64,000 nucleotides of DNA from Gordonia paraffinivorans NBRC 108238 (GTDB lineage: Bacteria > Actinomycetota > Actinomycetes > Mycobacteriales > Mycobacteriaceae). Location of the stretch: NCBI RefSeq assembly GCF_000344155.1, contig NZ_BAOQ01000016.1, positions 58,136-122,135 on the forward strand, written 5' to 3'. Both the position numbers and the translations under genes were made by a program. The notes under the pieces were generated by a model that saw only the letters and a list, made by a program, of their open reading frames with translations, was not told the DNA's origin and did no database searches. Below are positions 16,651 to 25,476 of this stretch, piece after piece; position 1 is the stretch's first letter; each line of letters begins with the position of its first letter.

Positions 16651-17517
16651 GTGACCTCGATCGCCTTTTTCGACACCGTCGACGGCCCGTCCGGCGAGAC
16701 CCGGTACGAACCCACCCCGTTCTCGCGCAGCGCCTGGTCTCCCGATGCGGTCACCGGGCCGGCGGTGTGCGGCCTCGTGGCCTGGGCGGTCGAGGAGGAG
16801 TACGGCTCGGCCGAGTTCCTGCCGGCCCGCTGCACCATCGACATGTTCAAATCGGCGCGGTACCTGCCCACCTCCACGCGCAACCGACTCATCCGGTCCG
16901 GCGGCCGGATCCGGGTCGTCGACACCGAGATCGTGCAGCATCCCGCCGACGGCGAGGAGTTCACCGTGGCGCGCGGGACGACGGTGTTCCTCAAGTCCTC
17001 CACCAACCCGCCCGGACAACGGTGGCACCGGCCGGCCGAGTGGGTCACCTTCCGGCCGCCCGAATCCGACCCCGAGGGCCACTGGCCGCTGTTCTCCTCC
17101 GACTCCCCCGACGGCGCGCTCGGCGACTGGGACCCGACGATGGGCAATCACCAGAACGGCAACCGCAAGCGTCTCTGGACCCGGGCGGTCCCGGTGCTCC
17201 CGGGTGCCGAGCCCACCCCGTTCCAGCGGGCCGTCATCAGCGCAGAGTCGGCCAGCCTGATCAGCAACTGGGGCACCACCGGCATCGGCTTCATCAACTG
17301 CGACCTCACCGTGGCCATCAGCCGCCTCCCCCGCGGCGAGCGGGTCGGCGTCGAGGCCGATTTCCACGTCGAGGACGACGGGATCTCGGTGAGCAACACC
17401 GGCCTCTACGACCGGGACGGGATGTTCGGCACCGCCCTGGTGACCGCGGTGAACAACGCTGCGGCACAGATCGACTTCACGAAGGTGGACACCACGAAGC
17501 GCTATCGCGAAGGGTGA
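16651..17517 (+). CDS. Thioesterase family protein (double hotdog, acyl-CoA thioesterase-like)
   Basis: A 288-residue protein starting at GTG 16651 (MTSIAFFDTVDGPSGETRYEPTPFSRSAWSPDAVTGPAVCG). The N-terminal half, with GPAVCGLVAWAVEEEY and PARCTIDMFKSARY, and the C-terminal half, with WGTTGIGFINCDLTVAISRLPRGERVGVEADFHVEDDGIS, fit the two hotdog folds of TesB-like acyl-CoA thioesterases common in mycolate-producing bacteria. It presumably hydrolyses fatty-acyl-CoA in the cytosol. The chain-length preference and true substrate are unknown. It is monocistronic, 70 bases ahead of a secreted glycosidase candidate with its own promoter. Confidence 0.78.
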   Translation: MTSIAFFDTVDGPSGETRYEPTPFSRSAWSPDAVTGPAVCGLVAWAVEEEYGSAEFLPARCTIDMFKSARYLPTSTRNRLIRSGGRIRVVDTEIVQHPADGEEFTVARGTTVFLKSSTNPPGQRWHRPAEWVTFRPPESDPEGHWPLFSSDSPDGALGDWDPTMGNHQNGNRKRLWTRAVPVLPGAEPTPFQRAVISAESASLISNWGTTGIGFINCDLTVAISRLPRGERVGVEADFHVEDDGISVSNTGLYDRDGMFGTALVTAVNNAAAQIDFTKVDTTKRYREG

Positions 17518-17573
17518 GCGCACCCGATTCGTTAGTCCTCATAAATACCCCTTCCGGTCTGCTCAGGTCTTGA

Positions 17574-17579
17574 TAAGGT
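17574..17579 (+). promoter_or_regulatory. -10 box, leaderless promoter of the DUF4185 gene
   Basis: TAAGGT ends 8 bases before ATG 17588. This supports that ATG over the one 18 bases upstream, which would overlap the box. Confidence 0.45.
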
Positions 17580-17587
17580 CACGTCCC

Positions 17588-18655
17588 ATGACACGGAGCG
17601 CTCGTCGACTGTTCCTGGGTCTGCTCGTCGCTGCACTCGCCACCGCCCTGACGGTCACGGTCGGGGCCTCGCCGGCGCACGCGCAACGTCACGCGGCCGG
17701 GCCGGCGTCGATGGTCGCGCGGTTGACGGGCCCGTTCGCGATGAACGACACCATCGGCCGGTTCAACATCGTCGGCACCGATCTCGGCATCATGTGGGAC
17801 AACGGCCGTGGCGAGATCCTGACGGCGTTCGGCGACACCCAGTCCTTCAACGGATGGTCGCTGCTGTATGGCGAGCTGTTCTACTGGCGATCCAACGTCC
17901 TGCTGCGCAGCACCGACCGGTACCTCGCCGACGGCATGACGTTCACCTCCCACGCCGGCCGCCCCGGGCACGCGAAGCGGCTGCTGAAGCCGAACGTCAA
18001 GCGCGAGGTCACCATCATCCCGACCGCGGGCGTGGCGGCCAACGGCAAGCAGTACATGACCGTGATGTCAGTCAAGCGGTGGGATCAGCCGGGCATCTGG
18101 ACGACCAACTGGTCGGGCCTCGTCGTCTCCGACGACAACGGCGAGAACTGGCGCGCGGTGAACGCCTTCCGCCCGAACGGGGGCGGGAACACGAAGTTCC
18201 AGATGGGCGCCTTCCTCAAGGTCGGCAGCACCGTCTACTACTACGGCACCCCCGACGGGCGTTGGGGCGCGGTCTATCTCGCGCGCGTCGACGAGAAGGA
18301 CATCGAGAACCTCGGGAAGTGGCAGTACTTCTCGTACGGGCGGTGGGTTCCGAACAATCCCGGTGCCGCGACTCCGGTCATGAGCGCCCCGACCGGTGAG
18401 TTGTCGGTGGCCTGGAACGATTACCTCGGCAAGTACGTGTCCCTGGCGAGCAAGGACACCGGAGTCATCCTCCGGACCGCGCAGAACCCGTGGGGCCCCT
18501 GGTCTTCCGGTGAACTCGTGGTGCCCTCGACCAACCCATACACGGGCTACGCGCCCTACATCCACCCGTGGTCGAAGGGCCGCGACCTGTACTTCACCTA
18601 CTCGGTCTGGGTCGGCTACCAGGTCTACCTGATGCGCCTGCCGCTCAAGCGCTGA
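17588..18655 (+). CDS. Secreted DUF4185 protein, candidate arabinan-acting glycoside hydrolase
   Basis: A 355-residue protein. A clear signal peptide (MTRSARRLFLGLLVAALATA, continuing to ASPAHAQ, cleavage near residue 32) is followed by a single DUF4185 five-bladed propeller-like domain. Features include GTDLGIMWDNGRGEILTAFGD, FYWRSNVLLRS, the repeated SDDNGENW and GRWGAVYLARV strands, and a WGPWSS near the end. As I remember, some DUF4185 proteins were shown to be endo-D-arabinanases (family GH183) that cut mycobacterial-type arabinogalactan. An exported arabinan-remodelling enzyme would suit an organism that also carries aftD in this window. Activity on another glycan is possible, and catalytic residues were not assigned here. 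Confidence 0.8.
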   Translation: MTRSARRLFLGLLVAALATALTVTVGASPAHAQRHAAGPASMVARLTGPFAMNDTIGRFNIVGTDLGIMWDNGRGEILTAFGDTQSFNGWSLLYGELFYWRSNVLLRSTDRYLADGMTFTSHAGRPGHAKRLLKPNVKREVTIIPTAGVAANGKQYMTVMSVKRWDQPGIWTTNWSGLVVSDDNGENWRAVNAFRPNGGGNTKFQMGAFLKVGSTVYYYGTPDGRWGAVYLARVDEKDIENLGKWQYFSYGRWVPNNPGAATPVMSAPTGELSVAWNDYLGKYVSLASKDTGVILRTAQNPWGPWSSGELVVPSTNPYTGYAPYIHPWSKGRDLYFTYSVWVGYQVYLMRLPLKR

Positions 18656-18706
18656 CACGAGCCACTCGGAGACACCGGACCGAGGCCGCGACCACGCCGA
18701 GGCCCG

Positions 18707-19405
18707 TCACCGGCCGAGCATCTTCTCCATCTGGTCGATCTCGGCCTGCTGGGTCGTCTTGACCTGCTCCGCGAGACGCCTGGTCGCCGGGTTCTCGCCC
18801 TCGGCCAGCTCCTCGTCGGCCATCTCGATGGCGCCGCGGTGATGGCGGATCATGCCCTCGAGCCAGAGTCGGTCGAACTCGGCGCCGCGAGCGGCGCGCA
18901 GGGCCGCCATCTGCTCGGCGGTCATCATGCCGGCCATGGCACCGGCGTGCGGGCCGTGCTGCATGTGCCCGTCTTCTCCATGGTCGTCGTCATGGTCGGG
19001 CACGGCGACGCCCCATGCCCGGAGACGATCGGTCATCTGGTCGATCTCGTTCTCCTGCGCGTCCTCGATCCGGTCCGCGAGGGCGATGAGTTCCGCGTTG
19101 TCGGTGCGTCCCTCGACCAGCTCCGCCATCTCGACCGCCTGCATGTGGTGGACGATCATCGTGCTGGTGAACTCGACGTCGGCCTGGTTGTGGGACGAGG
19201 CCCCCGGCGTCGACGCCCCCGGCGAGGACACGACCGCCGACGAGGGTCCGGCACCGGCCGTGACGGTCGGGGTCGTGACGGTGGACGTCGCCGTCCGGTC
19301 CGACGACTCCTGATCGGGGGAGCATCCGGCGACGACGAGCGCCGCTGCCGCGATCCCGATCAGCCCGGCGTGGCGACGGCTTCGTGCGGTGTCGAGTGGG
19401 GTCAT
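18707..19405 (-). CDS. DUF305 lipoprotein
   Basis: A 232-residue exported lipoprotein with a lipobox LVVAGC (Cys28), a Ser/Thr/Pro linker, and a DUF305 domain made of two similar halves. Each half has a histidine pair: MIVHHMQAVEMAEL (about residue 83) and MIRHHRGAIEMADEEL (about 185). Between them is a His/Asp-rich segment (DHDDDHGEDGHMQHGPHAG), which suggests metal binding. DUF305 proteins are ferritin-like helical bundles, some linked to copper. ATG 19405 was chosen because it gives a proper lipoprotein signal; longer upstream frames do not. It is convergent with the DUF4185 gene and not obviously in an operon. Confidence 0.85.
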   Translation of the reverse strand: MTPLDTARSRRHAGLIGIAAAALVVAGCSPDQESSDRTATSTVTTPTVTAGAGPSSAVVSSPGASTPGASSHNQADVEFTSTMIVHHMQAVEMAELVEGRTDNAELIALADRIEDAQENEIDQMTDRLRAWGVAVPDHDDDHGEDGHMQHGPHAGAMAGMMTAEQMAALRAARGAEFDRLWLEGMIRHHRGAIEMADEELAEGENPATRRLAEQVKTTQQAEIDQMEKMLGR

Positions 19406-19538
19406 GGTTCTTCCTCGTTGCCTGTCCGACGGTGCGCGAGACGCGGCGTCGGAGCACACCGGCCTCGCCTCCAAAGGGTAACCGCGAACCCCCGGCGGCA
19501 AACGCGGTCCGGACCCTCGAGGCGCTGTGGAACGGCCC

Positions 19539-20867
19539 TCAGGCGTGCGTCGTCACCTTCTCGGCGTCGGGGTCCTCGTCGTCGGAGGAATCGGCCGGCG
19601 GCGTCGCGGGACCGGCCGCAGCGCCTGCGGCGGCCGCCTCTTCCCGTCGTTTCTGCCTCGGTATCAGCCACTTCCAGTCGATGAACCGGTAGGCGGCGAT
19701 GACCGCCGCGGCCAGCGCCCACCCGAGCACGATGTCGAAGATGTAGTGCTCGGCGCTGTAGACCAGGGCGAACGCCATGGCCAGTGCGTAGCCCATGTAC
19801 AGCGTCTTCCCGAGGGCTTTCACCCGCGGCCACATGAACAGGGCCAACAGCATGGTCAGGCCGGCGTGCAGCGACGGGATCGCCGCGACCAGGTTGGACT
19901 TGCCCTGCCCCAGCGTGACGAGCTGCGACGCCATGTGGATGTTGAGGTAGTTCCAGCCGCGCGCGGAGATGCGCTCGACGTACGGCTCGGCGTCGGGATG
20001 CGCGGGTTCCAGCGGCCCGAGCAGACCGCCGGGCTCGGCAGCCTGCGGCGAGTACATGCAGATCGGATCACGCGGATAGTCCTGCACCTCGACGGCGGTG
20101 CATCGCGCGGCCGCCCAGGGCGGGGCACCCGGAACGAGGGTGTAGCCGACCAGCGCGAGGAACGTCGTCGCCACGAAGCAGGCGGCGTACCGACGCCAGG
20201 CCGCACGGTCCTTCAGCCACAGCCAGGCGGCCACGGCGTACGGGACGATGAAATACGACATGTAGACGACGCTGACGATGACCTCCCACCAGGGCGGCGA
20301 GGCCTGCTTGAGCTGTTCCTGCAGCAGCGCGGTCGGGGTCCGGCCGCCGAACAGCCAGGCGTCGAAGTCGATCGCGAGATTCCAGTGCGTCGGCATGCCG
20401 ACGATCCGGGCGATGTCGCGGGTCCAGTCGTAGAGGATGAGGACCAGGGCGAACGGCGCCCAGTCCTTGATGATGGTGATGAACTTGCGGCGCCCGATGC
20501 TCGCGGCCGCCAGGCCCAGGCACAGCAGGATGATGAGCCGGGTGCGATCCCACGCCACCCCGTAGAAGACGAAGTGCAGGGCGATCAGCACGACCCACGC
20601 GCCGATGGCGATCCGCCGGACCAGCGTCAGGTCGCGCCGACTCGCCGGATCGGACTCCATCTCCGAGGCCGCGGCGAGGTCGTCGAAGACCGATTCCATC
20701 TCCGGCGGATCGGATTCCGTCCGTTTCCCGTAGGAGGGGTTGGTCGACGGCAGCGTCGCCGGACTCGTGCCGTCTGGATTGCCTTCGCCACCGGATCCCG
20801 AGGACTCACCCGGTCGAGGGAAGCCCACCGACTCGTCAACACTCACCCGATACAGTCCGCCCGTCAC
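19539..20867 (-). CDS. PAP2-family membrane phosphatase/transferase (Aur1-like)
   Basis: A 442-residue integral membrane protein with about seven helices and a PAP2 core. The phosphatase motifs are AAIPSLHAGLT (about residue 337) and YSAEHYIFDIVLGW (about 385), with the conserved histidines in SLHAG and EHY. It resembles the inositol-phosphoceramide-synthase-like PAP2 group found in actinobacteria, which act on lipid phosphates or transfer phospho-inositol groups at the outer face of the membrane. The first 90 residues are polar and poorly conserved, so the true start may be later than GTG 20867, for example at MESVFDDLAAASEMESD. The C-terminus is an Ala/Pro/acidic tail. The substrate is unknown. 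Confidence 0.82.
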   Translation of the reverse strand: MTGGLYRVSVDESVGFPRPGESSGSGGEGNPDGTSPATLPSTNPSYGKRTESDPPEMESVFDDLAAASEMESDPASRRDLTLVRRIAIGAWVVLIALHFVFYGVAWDRTRLIILLCLGLAAASIGRRKFITIIKDWAPFALVLILYDWTRDIARIVGMPTHWNLAIDFDAWLFGGRTPTALLQEQLKQASPPWWEVIVSVVYMSYFIVPYAVAAWLWLKDRAAWRRYAACFVATTFLALVGYTLVPGAPPWAAARCTAVEVQDYPRDPICMYSPQAAEPGGLLGPLEPAHPDAEPYVERISARGWNYLNIHMASQLVTLGQGKSNLVAAIPSLHAGLTMLLALFMWPRVKALGKTLYMGYALAMAFALVYSAEHYIFDIVLGWALAAAVIAAYRFIDWKWLIPRQKRREEAAAAGAAAGPATPPADSSDDEDPDAEKVTTHA

Positions 20868-21060
20868 ACCCCGCAGGGCACCCGCTCGCTCACAACTTGC
20901 CGACAGTGTAGTGGGCGGCCCCGTCCCGGAGACGCCCGCTCACGACGCACACCCGCGCTGATCAGCGTTTCCGCGGAACGGACCCGTTTTCGAAGTGCGG
21001 TGGATCACACTGGGTGACAGAGTCTCGCGATCACATGACCGATCCACAGAGGAGGTCTCG

Positions 21061-21276
21061 GTGCCCAATCGCTACCTGCGCTACGGCGACCAGCGGTACA
21101 TCATCACCAAGGAGGCGGAGGCACGACTCGACCGCACCCTCGAGGCGGTGTACGCCGACGGACCGCGCGGTCACCAGTGGCTGAACCTCTACCACGACAG
21201 CGAGGCCCCGTGCCGGGTCCTGATCGCCCCCGGGGTCCCGATCACCATCGAGACCGAGCCCGGACCGGGGGACTGA
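21061..21276 (+). CDS. Small hypothetical protein (71 residues)
   Basis: It starts at GTG 21061, six bases after a strong AGAGGAGG ribosome site; upstream ATGs in the frame are not supported. The protein (MPNRYLRYGDQRYIITKEAEARLDRT at the start) looks soluble, with an N-terminal half rich in charged helices and a short C-terminal strand segment (CRVLIAPGVPITIET). It lies 57 bases before nfo on the same strand. I recognise no family, though similar short proteins accompany housekeeping genes in Gordonia-like genomes. Confidence 0.7.
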   Translation: MPNRYLRYGDQRYIITKEAEARLDRTLEAVYADGPRGHQWLNLYHDSEAPCRVLIAPGVPITIETEPGPGD

Positions 21277-21320
21277 CGGCGGCCGGCTCCCGCGCGTGAC
21301 GGTGCCCGTCGCGAGGGCAC

Positions 21321-21326
21321 TATCGT
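21321..21326 (+). promoter_or_regulatory. -10 box, leaderless promoter of nfo
   Basis: TATCGT ends 6 bases before ATG 21333. A leaderless message is likely. Confidence 0.4.
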
Positions 21327-21332
21327 TGACCC

Positions 21333-22103
21333 ATGCGCATCGGAGCTCATCTTCGCGAGGACACCGACCCCCTGGCCACGGCCGCCGAACTGGGCATCGA
21401 CGTGTTCCAGATGTTCGTCACCGATCCGCAGAGCTGGAAGAAGCCGCAGCCGAATCCGCATGCGCAGGCCATCCGCGAGTCCGACGTCGACGTCGTCGTG
21501 CATTCCAGCTATCAAATCAACGTCGCGAGCCTGAACAACCGTCTGCGCATGCCGTCGCGCAAGGCCGTCGAGCAGCAGGCGGCCGCGGCCGCCGAACTCG
21601 GCGCCTTCGGCCTCGTCGTCCACGGCGGGCACCTGCGCGACGGCGAGGACTCCGCCGAGGGGTTCGCCAACTGGCGCAAGCTGTTCGACCGTCAGGTCGA
21701 CAAGGGCGGCTTCGGCGTGCCGATCCTGATCGAGAACACCGCGGGCGGCGACCACGCGATGGCCCGCACCCTGGAGTCCATCGACCGCCTGTGGGAGGCC
21801 GTCGGCGACTTCGAGCAGGCCGGCTTCTGCCTCGACACCTGCCACGCCTGGGCCGGCGGCGAGGATCTCGTCGGCCTCGTCGAGCGGGTCAAGGAGATCA
21901 CCGGCCGCATCGACCTGGTCCATCTCAACAACTCACGCGACGAGTTCGACTCCGGCCGCGACCGCCACGCGAACCTGCAGTCGGGGCAGATCGATCCCGA
22001 GGTGCTCGCCGCCGTCGCCAAGGCCGCCGACGCCCCGGTGATCCTGGAGACCCCGGCCGAGGGCATCCCGGCCGACCTCGAATACCTGCGCTCGGCGCTG
22101 TAG
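21333..22103 (+). CDS. nfo: Endonuclease IV (AP endonuclease)
   Basis: A 256-residue TIM-barrel enzyme of base-excision repair that nicks DNA 5' to abasic sites using three zinc ions. The start MRIGAHLRED, the HSSYQINVAS segment, ILIENTAGG, the CLDTCHAWAGG metal site and LVHLNNSRDEFDSGRDRHANL are the standard family blocks. The usual ligands (His, Glu, Asp) are in place, including ILETPAEG near the C-terminus. It is followed by a hairpin terminator at 22133-22162 and then fadE5. Confidence 0.95.
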   Translation: MRIGAHLREDTDPLATAAELGIDVFQMFVTDPQSWKKPQPNPHAQAIRESDVDVVVHSSYQINVASLNNRLRMPSRKAVEQQAAAAAELGAFGLVVHGGHLRDGEDSAEGFANWRKLFDRQVDKGGFGVPILIENTAGGDHAMARTLESIDRLWEAVGDFEQAGFCLDTCHAWAGGEDLVGLVERVKEITGRIDLVHLNNSRDEFDSGRDRHANLQSGQIDPEVLAAVAKAADAPVILETPAEGIPADLEYLRSAL

Positions 22104-22132
22104 CGGCCTCCTCTTTCCCGAATCCGATCGAC

Positions 22133-22162
22133 CACCGCTCCGACCGACACGCCGGAGCGGTG
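22133..22162 (+). terminator. Hairpin terminator downstream of nfo
   Basis: CACCGCTCCG and CGGAGCGGTG pair perfectly (10 bp) around a 10-base loop, 30 bases after the nfo stop. There is no clear T-tract. Confidence 0.6.
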
Positions 22163-22214
22163 ACGTCGCGTGCAATCGGCCCGTTCGACGGGCACAGATC
22201 ACAAAAATCCCTGA

Positions 22215-22243
22215 TTGATCCGGTGCCGGATCGGCGCTATCCT
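22215..22243 (+). promoter_or_regulatory. fadE5 promoter
   Basis: TTGATC (22215-22220) and TATCCT (22238-22243) are separated by exactly 17 bases. The expected start near 22250 falls inside the TetR-type palindrome at 22247-22262, a classic repression layout. The leader is about 128 bases long. Confidence 0.65.
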
Positions 22244-22246
22244 GCC

Positions 22247-22262
22247 GTTACCGGCGAGTAAC
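22247..22262. promoter_or_regulatory. TetR-type operator at fadE5
   Basis: GTTAC and GTAAC form an inverted repeat around a 6-base centre. It shares TTAC-N6-GTAA with the palindromes at 30635-30650 and 33666-33685. It overlaps the predicted transcription start of fadE5. Confidence 0.65.
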
Positions 22263-22377
22263 TTAGCTCGAACCGAGACAGCTCGACCGCCCCCGGCCGG
22301 TACCCGATCATCCGGATGGGATCGGACCGGGAAGCGGCCATCCATCGATACGGGCCACACCAGAGAAGGAATCCACC

Positions 22378-24210
22378 ATGGGCCACTACAAGAGCAATCT
22401 GCGCGACCTGCAGTTCAACCTCTTCGAACTGCTCCAGCTCGACAAGGTTCTCGAGTCGGGTGAGTTCGGCGACCTCGACCACGAGACCGCCGTCGACATG
22501 CTGCGCGAGGTCAAGGCGCTCGCCGAGGGCCCGATCGCGGAATCCTTCGCCGAGGCCGACCGCAATCCGCCGGTCTTCGACCCGGAGAACCACAGCGTCA
22601 CCATCCCCGAGAGCTTCAAGAAGTCCTACAACGCCTTCATCGAGGGCGGCTGGGACAAGATCGGCATCGCCGAGGAGCTCGGCGGCCTGCCCGCCCCCCG
22701 TTCGCTCTACTGGGCGATCGGCGAGATGATCCTCGGCGCCAACCCGCCGGTGTTCATGTACGCCGCGGGCGCCGGCTTCTCCAACATCTTCTTCAACAAC
22801 GGCACCGACGAGCAGAAGAAGTGGGCCGCCATCTGCGCCGAGCGCGGCTGGGGCGCCACCATGGTGCTGACCGAGCCCGACGCCGGCTCGGACGTGGGCG
22901 CCGGCCGCACCAAGGCGGTCCAGCAGGAGGACGGCTCCTGGCACATCGACGGTGTGAAGCGCTTCATCACCTCGGCCGACCAGGACATGACCGAGAACAT
23001 CTTCCACCTCGTGCTCGCCCGCCCCGAGGGCGCCGGCCCGGGCACCAAGGGTCTGTCGCTGTTCTTCGTGCCGAAGTACCACTTCGACTTCGAGACCGGT
23101 GAGCTCGGCGAGCGCAACGGCGTCTTCGTCACCAACGTCGAGCACAAGATGGGCATCAAGGCCTCGGCCACCTGTGAGGTCACCTTCGGCCAGCACGGCA
23201 TCCCGGCCAAGGGTTGGCTCGTCGGCGAGGTCCACAAGGGCATCGCACAGATGTTCGAGGTCATCGAGCACGCCCGCATGATGGTGGGCACCAAGGCCAT
23301 CGCCACCCTGTCGACCGGCTACCTGAACGCTCTCGAGTTCGCCAAGGAGCGCGTCCAGGGTGCCGACATGACCCAGATGACCGACAAGACCGCCCCGCGC
23401 GTGACCATCACCCACCACCCGGACGTGCGTCGCTCACTCATGACCCAGAAGGCCTACGCCGAGGGTCTGCGTGCGGTCTACCTCTACACTGCGTCGCACC
23501 AGGATCCGGTTGCCGCGCAGATCGTCTCCGGCGCCGATGCCGAGATGGCGCACCGCGTCAATGACCTGCTGCTCCCGATCGTCAAGGGCGTCGGCTCCGA
23601 GCGCGCCTACGAGAAGCTCACCGAGTCGCTGCAGACCCTGGGTGGCTCCGGCTTCCTCCAGGACTACCCGATCGAGCAGTACATCCGTGACTCGAAGATC
23701 GACTCGCTGTACGAGGGCACCACTGCCATCCAGGCGCAGGACTTCTTCTTCCGCAAGATCATCCGCGACAAGGGCCAGGCCCTGGCGCACGTCGCCGGCG
23801 AGATCCAGAAGTTCATCGACTCCGAGGCCGGCAACGGCCGCCTGAAGACCGAGCGCGCTCTGCTGAAGACCGCCCTCGAGGACGTCCAGGCGATGGCCGC
23901 CTCCCTGACCAACCACCTGATGGCTGCTCAGGAGAACCCGTCCGAGCTGTACAAGATCGGCACCGGTTCGGTCCGCTTCCTGATGTCGGTCGGCGACCTG
24001 CTCATCGGCTGGCTGCTGCTGCGCCAGGCCGAGGTCGCCCTCGCCGCGCTCGACAACGGCGCGTCGGATGCCGACAAGGCCTTCTACGAGGGCAAGATCG
24101 CGGTGGCCACCTTCTTCGCGAAGAACATGCTGCCGCTGCTGACCTCGATCCGCACCGTCGTCGAGAACGTCGACAACGAAATCATGGAGCTCGACGAAGC
24201 CGCCTTCTGA
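22378..24210 (+). CDS. fadE5: Acyl-CoA dehydrogenase FadE5
   Basis: A 610-residue flavoenzyme catalysing alpha,beta-dehydrogenation of fatty-acyl-CoA, the first step of beta-oxidation. The start [18 protein letters not shown], the long second domain, and blocks such as [55 protein letters not shown] and [19 protein letters not shown] match mycobacterial FadE5 almost word for word as I recall it. The extended C-terminal domain is typical of this group. ATG 22378 has AGAAGGA upstream. It is probably repressed through the operator at 22247-22262 by the TetR encoded at 33017. In M. tuberculosis fadE5 sits next to fadA2; here five kilobases of other genes intervene. Confidence 0.95.
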   Translation: MGHYKSNLRDLQFNLFELLQLDKVLESGEFGDLDHETAVDMLREVKALAEGPIAESFAEADRNPPVFDPENHSVTIPESFKKSYNAFIEGGWDKIGIAEELGGLPAPRSLYWAIGEMILGANPPVFMYAAGAGFSNIFFNNGTDEQKKWAAICAERGWGATMVLTEPDAGSDVGAGRTKAVQQEDGSWHIDGVKRFITSADQDMTENIFHLVLARPEGAGPGTKGLSLFFVPKYHFDFETGELGERNGVFVTNVEHKMGIKASATCEVTFGQHGIPAKGWLVGEVHKGIAQMFEVIEHARMMVGTKAIATLSTGYLNALEFAKERVQGADMTQMTDKTAPRVTITHHPDVRRSLMTQKAYAEGLRAVYLYTASHQDPVAAQIVSGADAEMAHRVNDLLLPIVKGVGSERAYEKLTESLQTLGGSGFLQDYPIEQYIRDSKIDSLYEGTTAIQAQDFFFRKIIRDKGQALAHVAGEIQKFIDSEAGNGRLKTERALLKTALEDVQAMAASLTNHLMAAQENPSELYKIGTGSVRFLMSVGDLLIGWLLLRQAEVALAALDNGASDADKAFYEGKIAVATFFAKNMLPLLTSIRTVVENVDNEIMELDEAAF

Positions 24211-24237
24211 TCCGAGAAGTCGCTTCTGAGACATCCC

Positions 24238-24271
24238 AAGAGCGCCCCCGTCTGCGGACGGGGGCGCTCTT
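24238..24271 (+). terminator. Strong intrinsic terminator of fadE5
   Basis: A perfect 15-bp stem (AAGAGCGCCCCCGTC pairing with its complement) closes a TGCG tetraloop 28 bases after the fadE5 stop. It ends in CTCTTG. Confidence 0.85.
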
Positions 24272-24398
24272 GCCATCCCGGGTTCCGGGCGTTGCGGTCT
24301 CGTTTCGATCCGGCCGACCGGCATCACCGTCGACGACGCACCGTCTAGCGTCGGACAGTGCAGGAACAGAAGGGGTCGGGGACGACACCAGGAGAGCT

Positions 24399-25454
24399 AT
24401 GAAGGCACTCGTCTTCCACGGTCCGGGGAACAAGAGCTGGGACGACGTCCCGGAGCCGACGATCCTCGAACCCACCGACGTGATCGTCAAGATGGACGCC
24501 ACCACGATCTGCGGGACCGATCTGCACATCCTCAAGGGCGATGTCCCCGCGGTCGAACCCGGACGCATCCTCGGACACGAGGGCGTCGGCACGATCACCG
24601 AGATCGGCCCGGCGGTGACGACGCTCGCCGTCGGCGACCAGGTCATCCTGTCGTGCATCTCGGCGTGCGGGAAGTGCGACTTCTGCAAACACGGCGTGCA
24701 TTCCCACTGCCTCGGGAGCGAGGGAGCGTCGGGCATCGGCTGGATCTTCGGGCACCTAATCGACGGCACCCAGGCCGAGTACGTGCGCGTCCCCTACGCC
24801 GAGACCTCGGTCTACAAGCTGCCGCCCGGCGTCACCCCGGAACAGGGGGTCGTGCTCAGCGACATCCTGCCGACGGGACACGAGATCGGCATCCGCTACG
24901 GGCAGGTCGAGCCCGGCGACGTGGTGGCCGTGGTGGGTGCCGGTCCGGTGGGTCTGGCGACCATCGCGACCGCGGGCCTGTACGGGCCGAGCCGGGTGAT
25001 CGCGATCGACATCGATCCGAATCGCGTCGAGCAGGCAAAGGCGTTCGGCGCCTCCGACGGCGTCGTATCGTCGGAGGCGGACTGGAAGGAGCAGGTCCTC
25101 GCGATGACCGACGGCCTCGGCGTCGACGTGGCCATCGAGGCGGTCGGGATTCCCCAGACCTTCCGGATGTGCCTCGACATCGTGCGCCCGGCCGGTCACG
25201 TCGCCAACGTCGGCGTCCACGGCGCTCCGGTGGAGTTCCCGATCCAGGACCTGTGGATCTCGAACATCACGGTGTCGACGGGTTTGGTCAACACCGACAC
25301 CCTGGGGGTCCTGCTCAAGCTGGTGGCGCAGCGGCGCATCGATCCGGACCTGTTCGTCAGCCACCGCTTCGCGCTGGACGACATCCTCGAGGCCTACGAC
25401 GTCTTCGGACGGGCCGCCGAGACCAAGGCGCTCAAGGTGGTGCTCCGGGCCTGA
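24399..25454 (+). CDS. Zinc-dependent alcohol dehydrogenase (MDR superfamily)
   Basis: A 351-residue medium-chain dehydrogenase. The catalytic zinc site is indicated by TTICGTDLHILKGD (Cys) and GHEGVG (His-Glu). The structural zinc lobe is CISACGKCDFCKHGVHSHCL (four cysteines). The NAD(P)-binding fold has VVGAGPVGLATIATAGLYG followed by IDIDPNR, the acidic residue favouring NAD. It starts at ATG 24399 behind CCAGGAGAGC. It probably oxidises a secondary or branched alcohol; relatives are often annotated as isopropanol or threonine dehydrogenase-like. Its substrate is not evident from context. It stands between fadE5 and the LppU-like gene and may be an insertion into the conserved fatty-acid block. 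Confidence 0.88.
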   Translation: MKALVFHGPGNKSWDDVPEPTILEPTDVIVKMDATTICGTDLHILKGDVPAVEPGRILGHEGVGTITEIGPAVTTLAVGDQVILSCISACGKCDFCKHGVHSHCLGSEGASGIGWIFGHLIDGTQAEYVRVPYAETSVYKLPPGVTPEQGVVLSDILPTGHEIGIRYGQVEPGDVVAVVGAGPVGLATIATAGLYGPSRVIAIDIDPNRVEQAKAFGASDGVVSSEADWKEQVLAMTDGLGVDVAIEAVGIPQTFRMCLDIVRPAGHVANVGVHGAPVEFPIQDLWISNITVSTGLVNTDTLGVLLKLVAQRRIDPDLFVSHRFALDDILEAYDVFGRAAETKALKVVLRA

Positions 25455-25470
25455 GCCCGCAGCGGCGGGC
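25455..25470. terminator. Short GC hairpin between convergent genes
   Basis: GCCCGC and GCGGGC pair around AGCG immediately after the alcohol dehydrogenase stop. The convergent LppU-like stop is at 25477. It is a weak terminator at best. Confidence 0.35.
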
Positions 25471-25476
25471 CGACGT

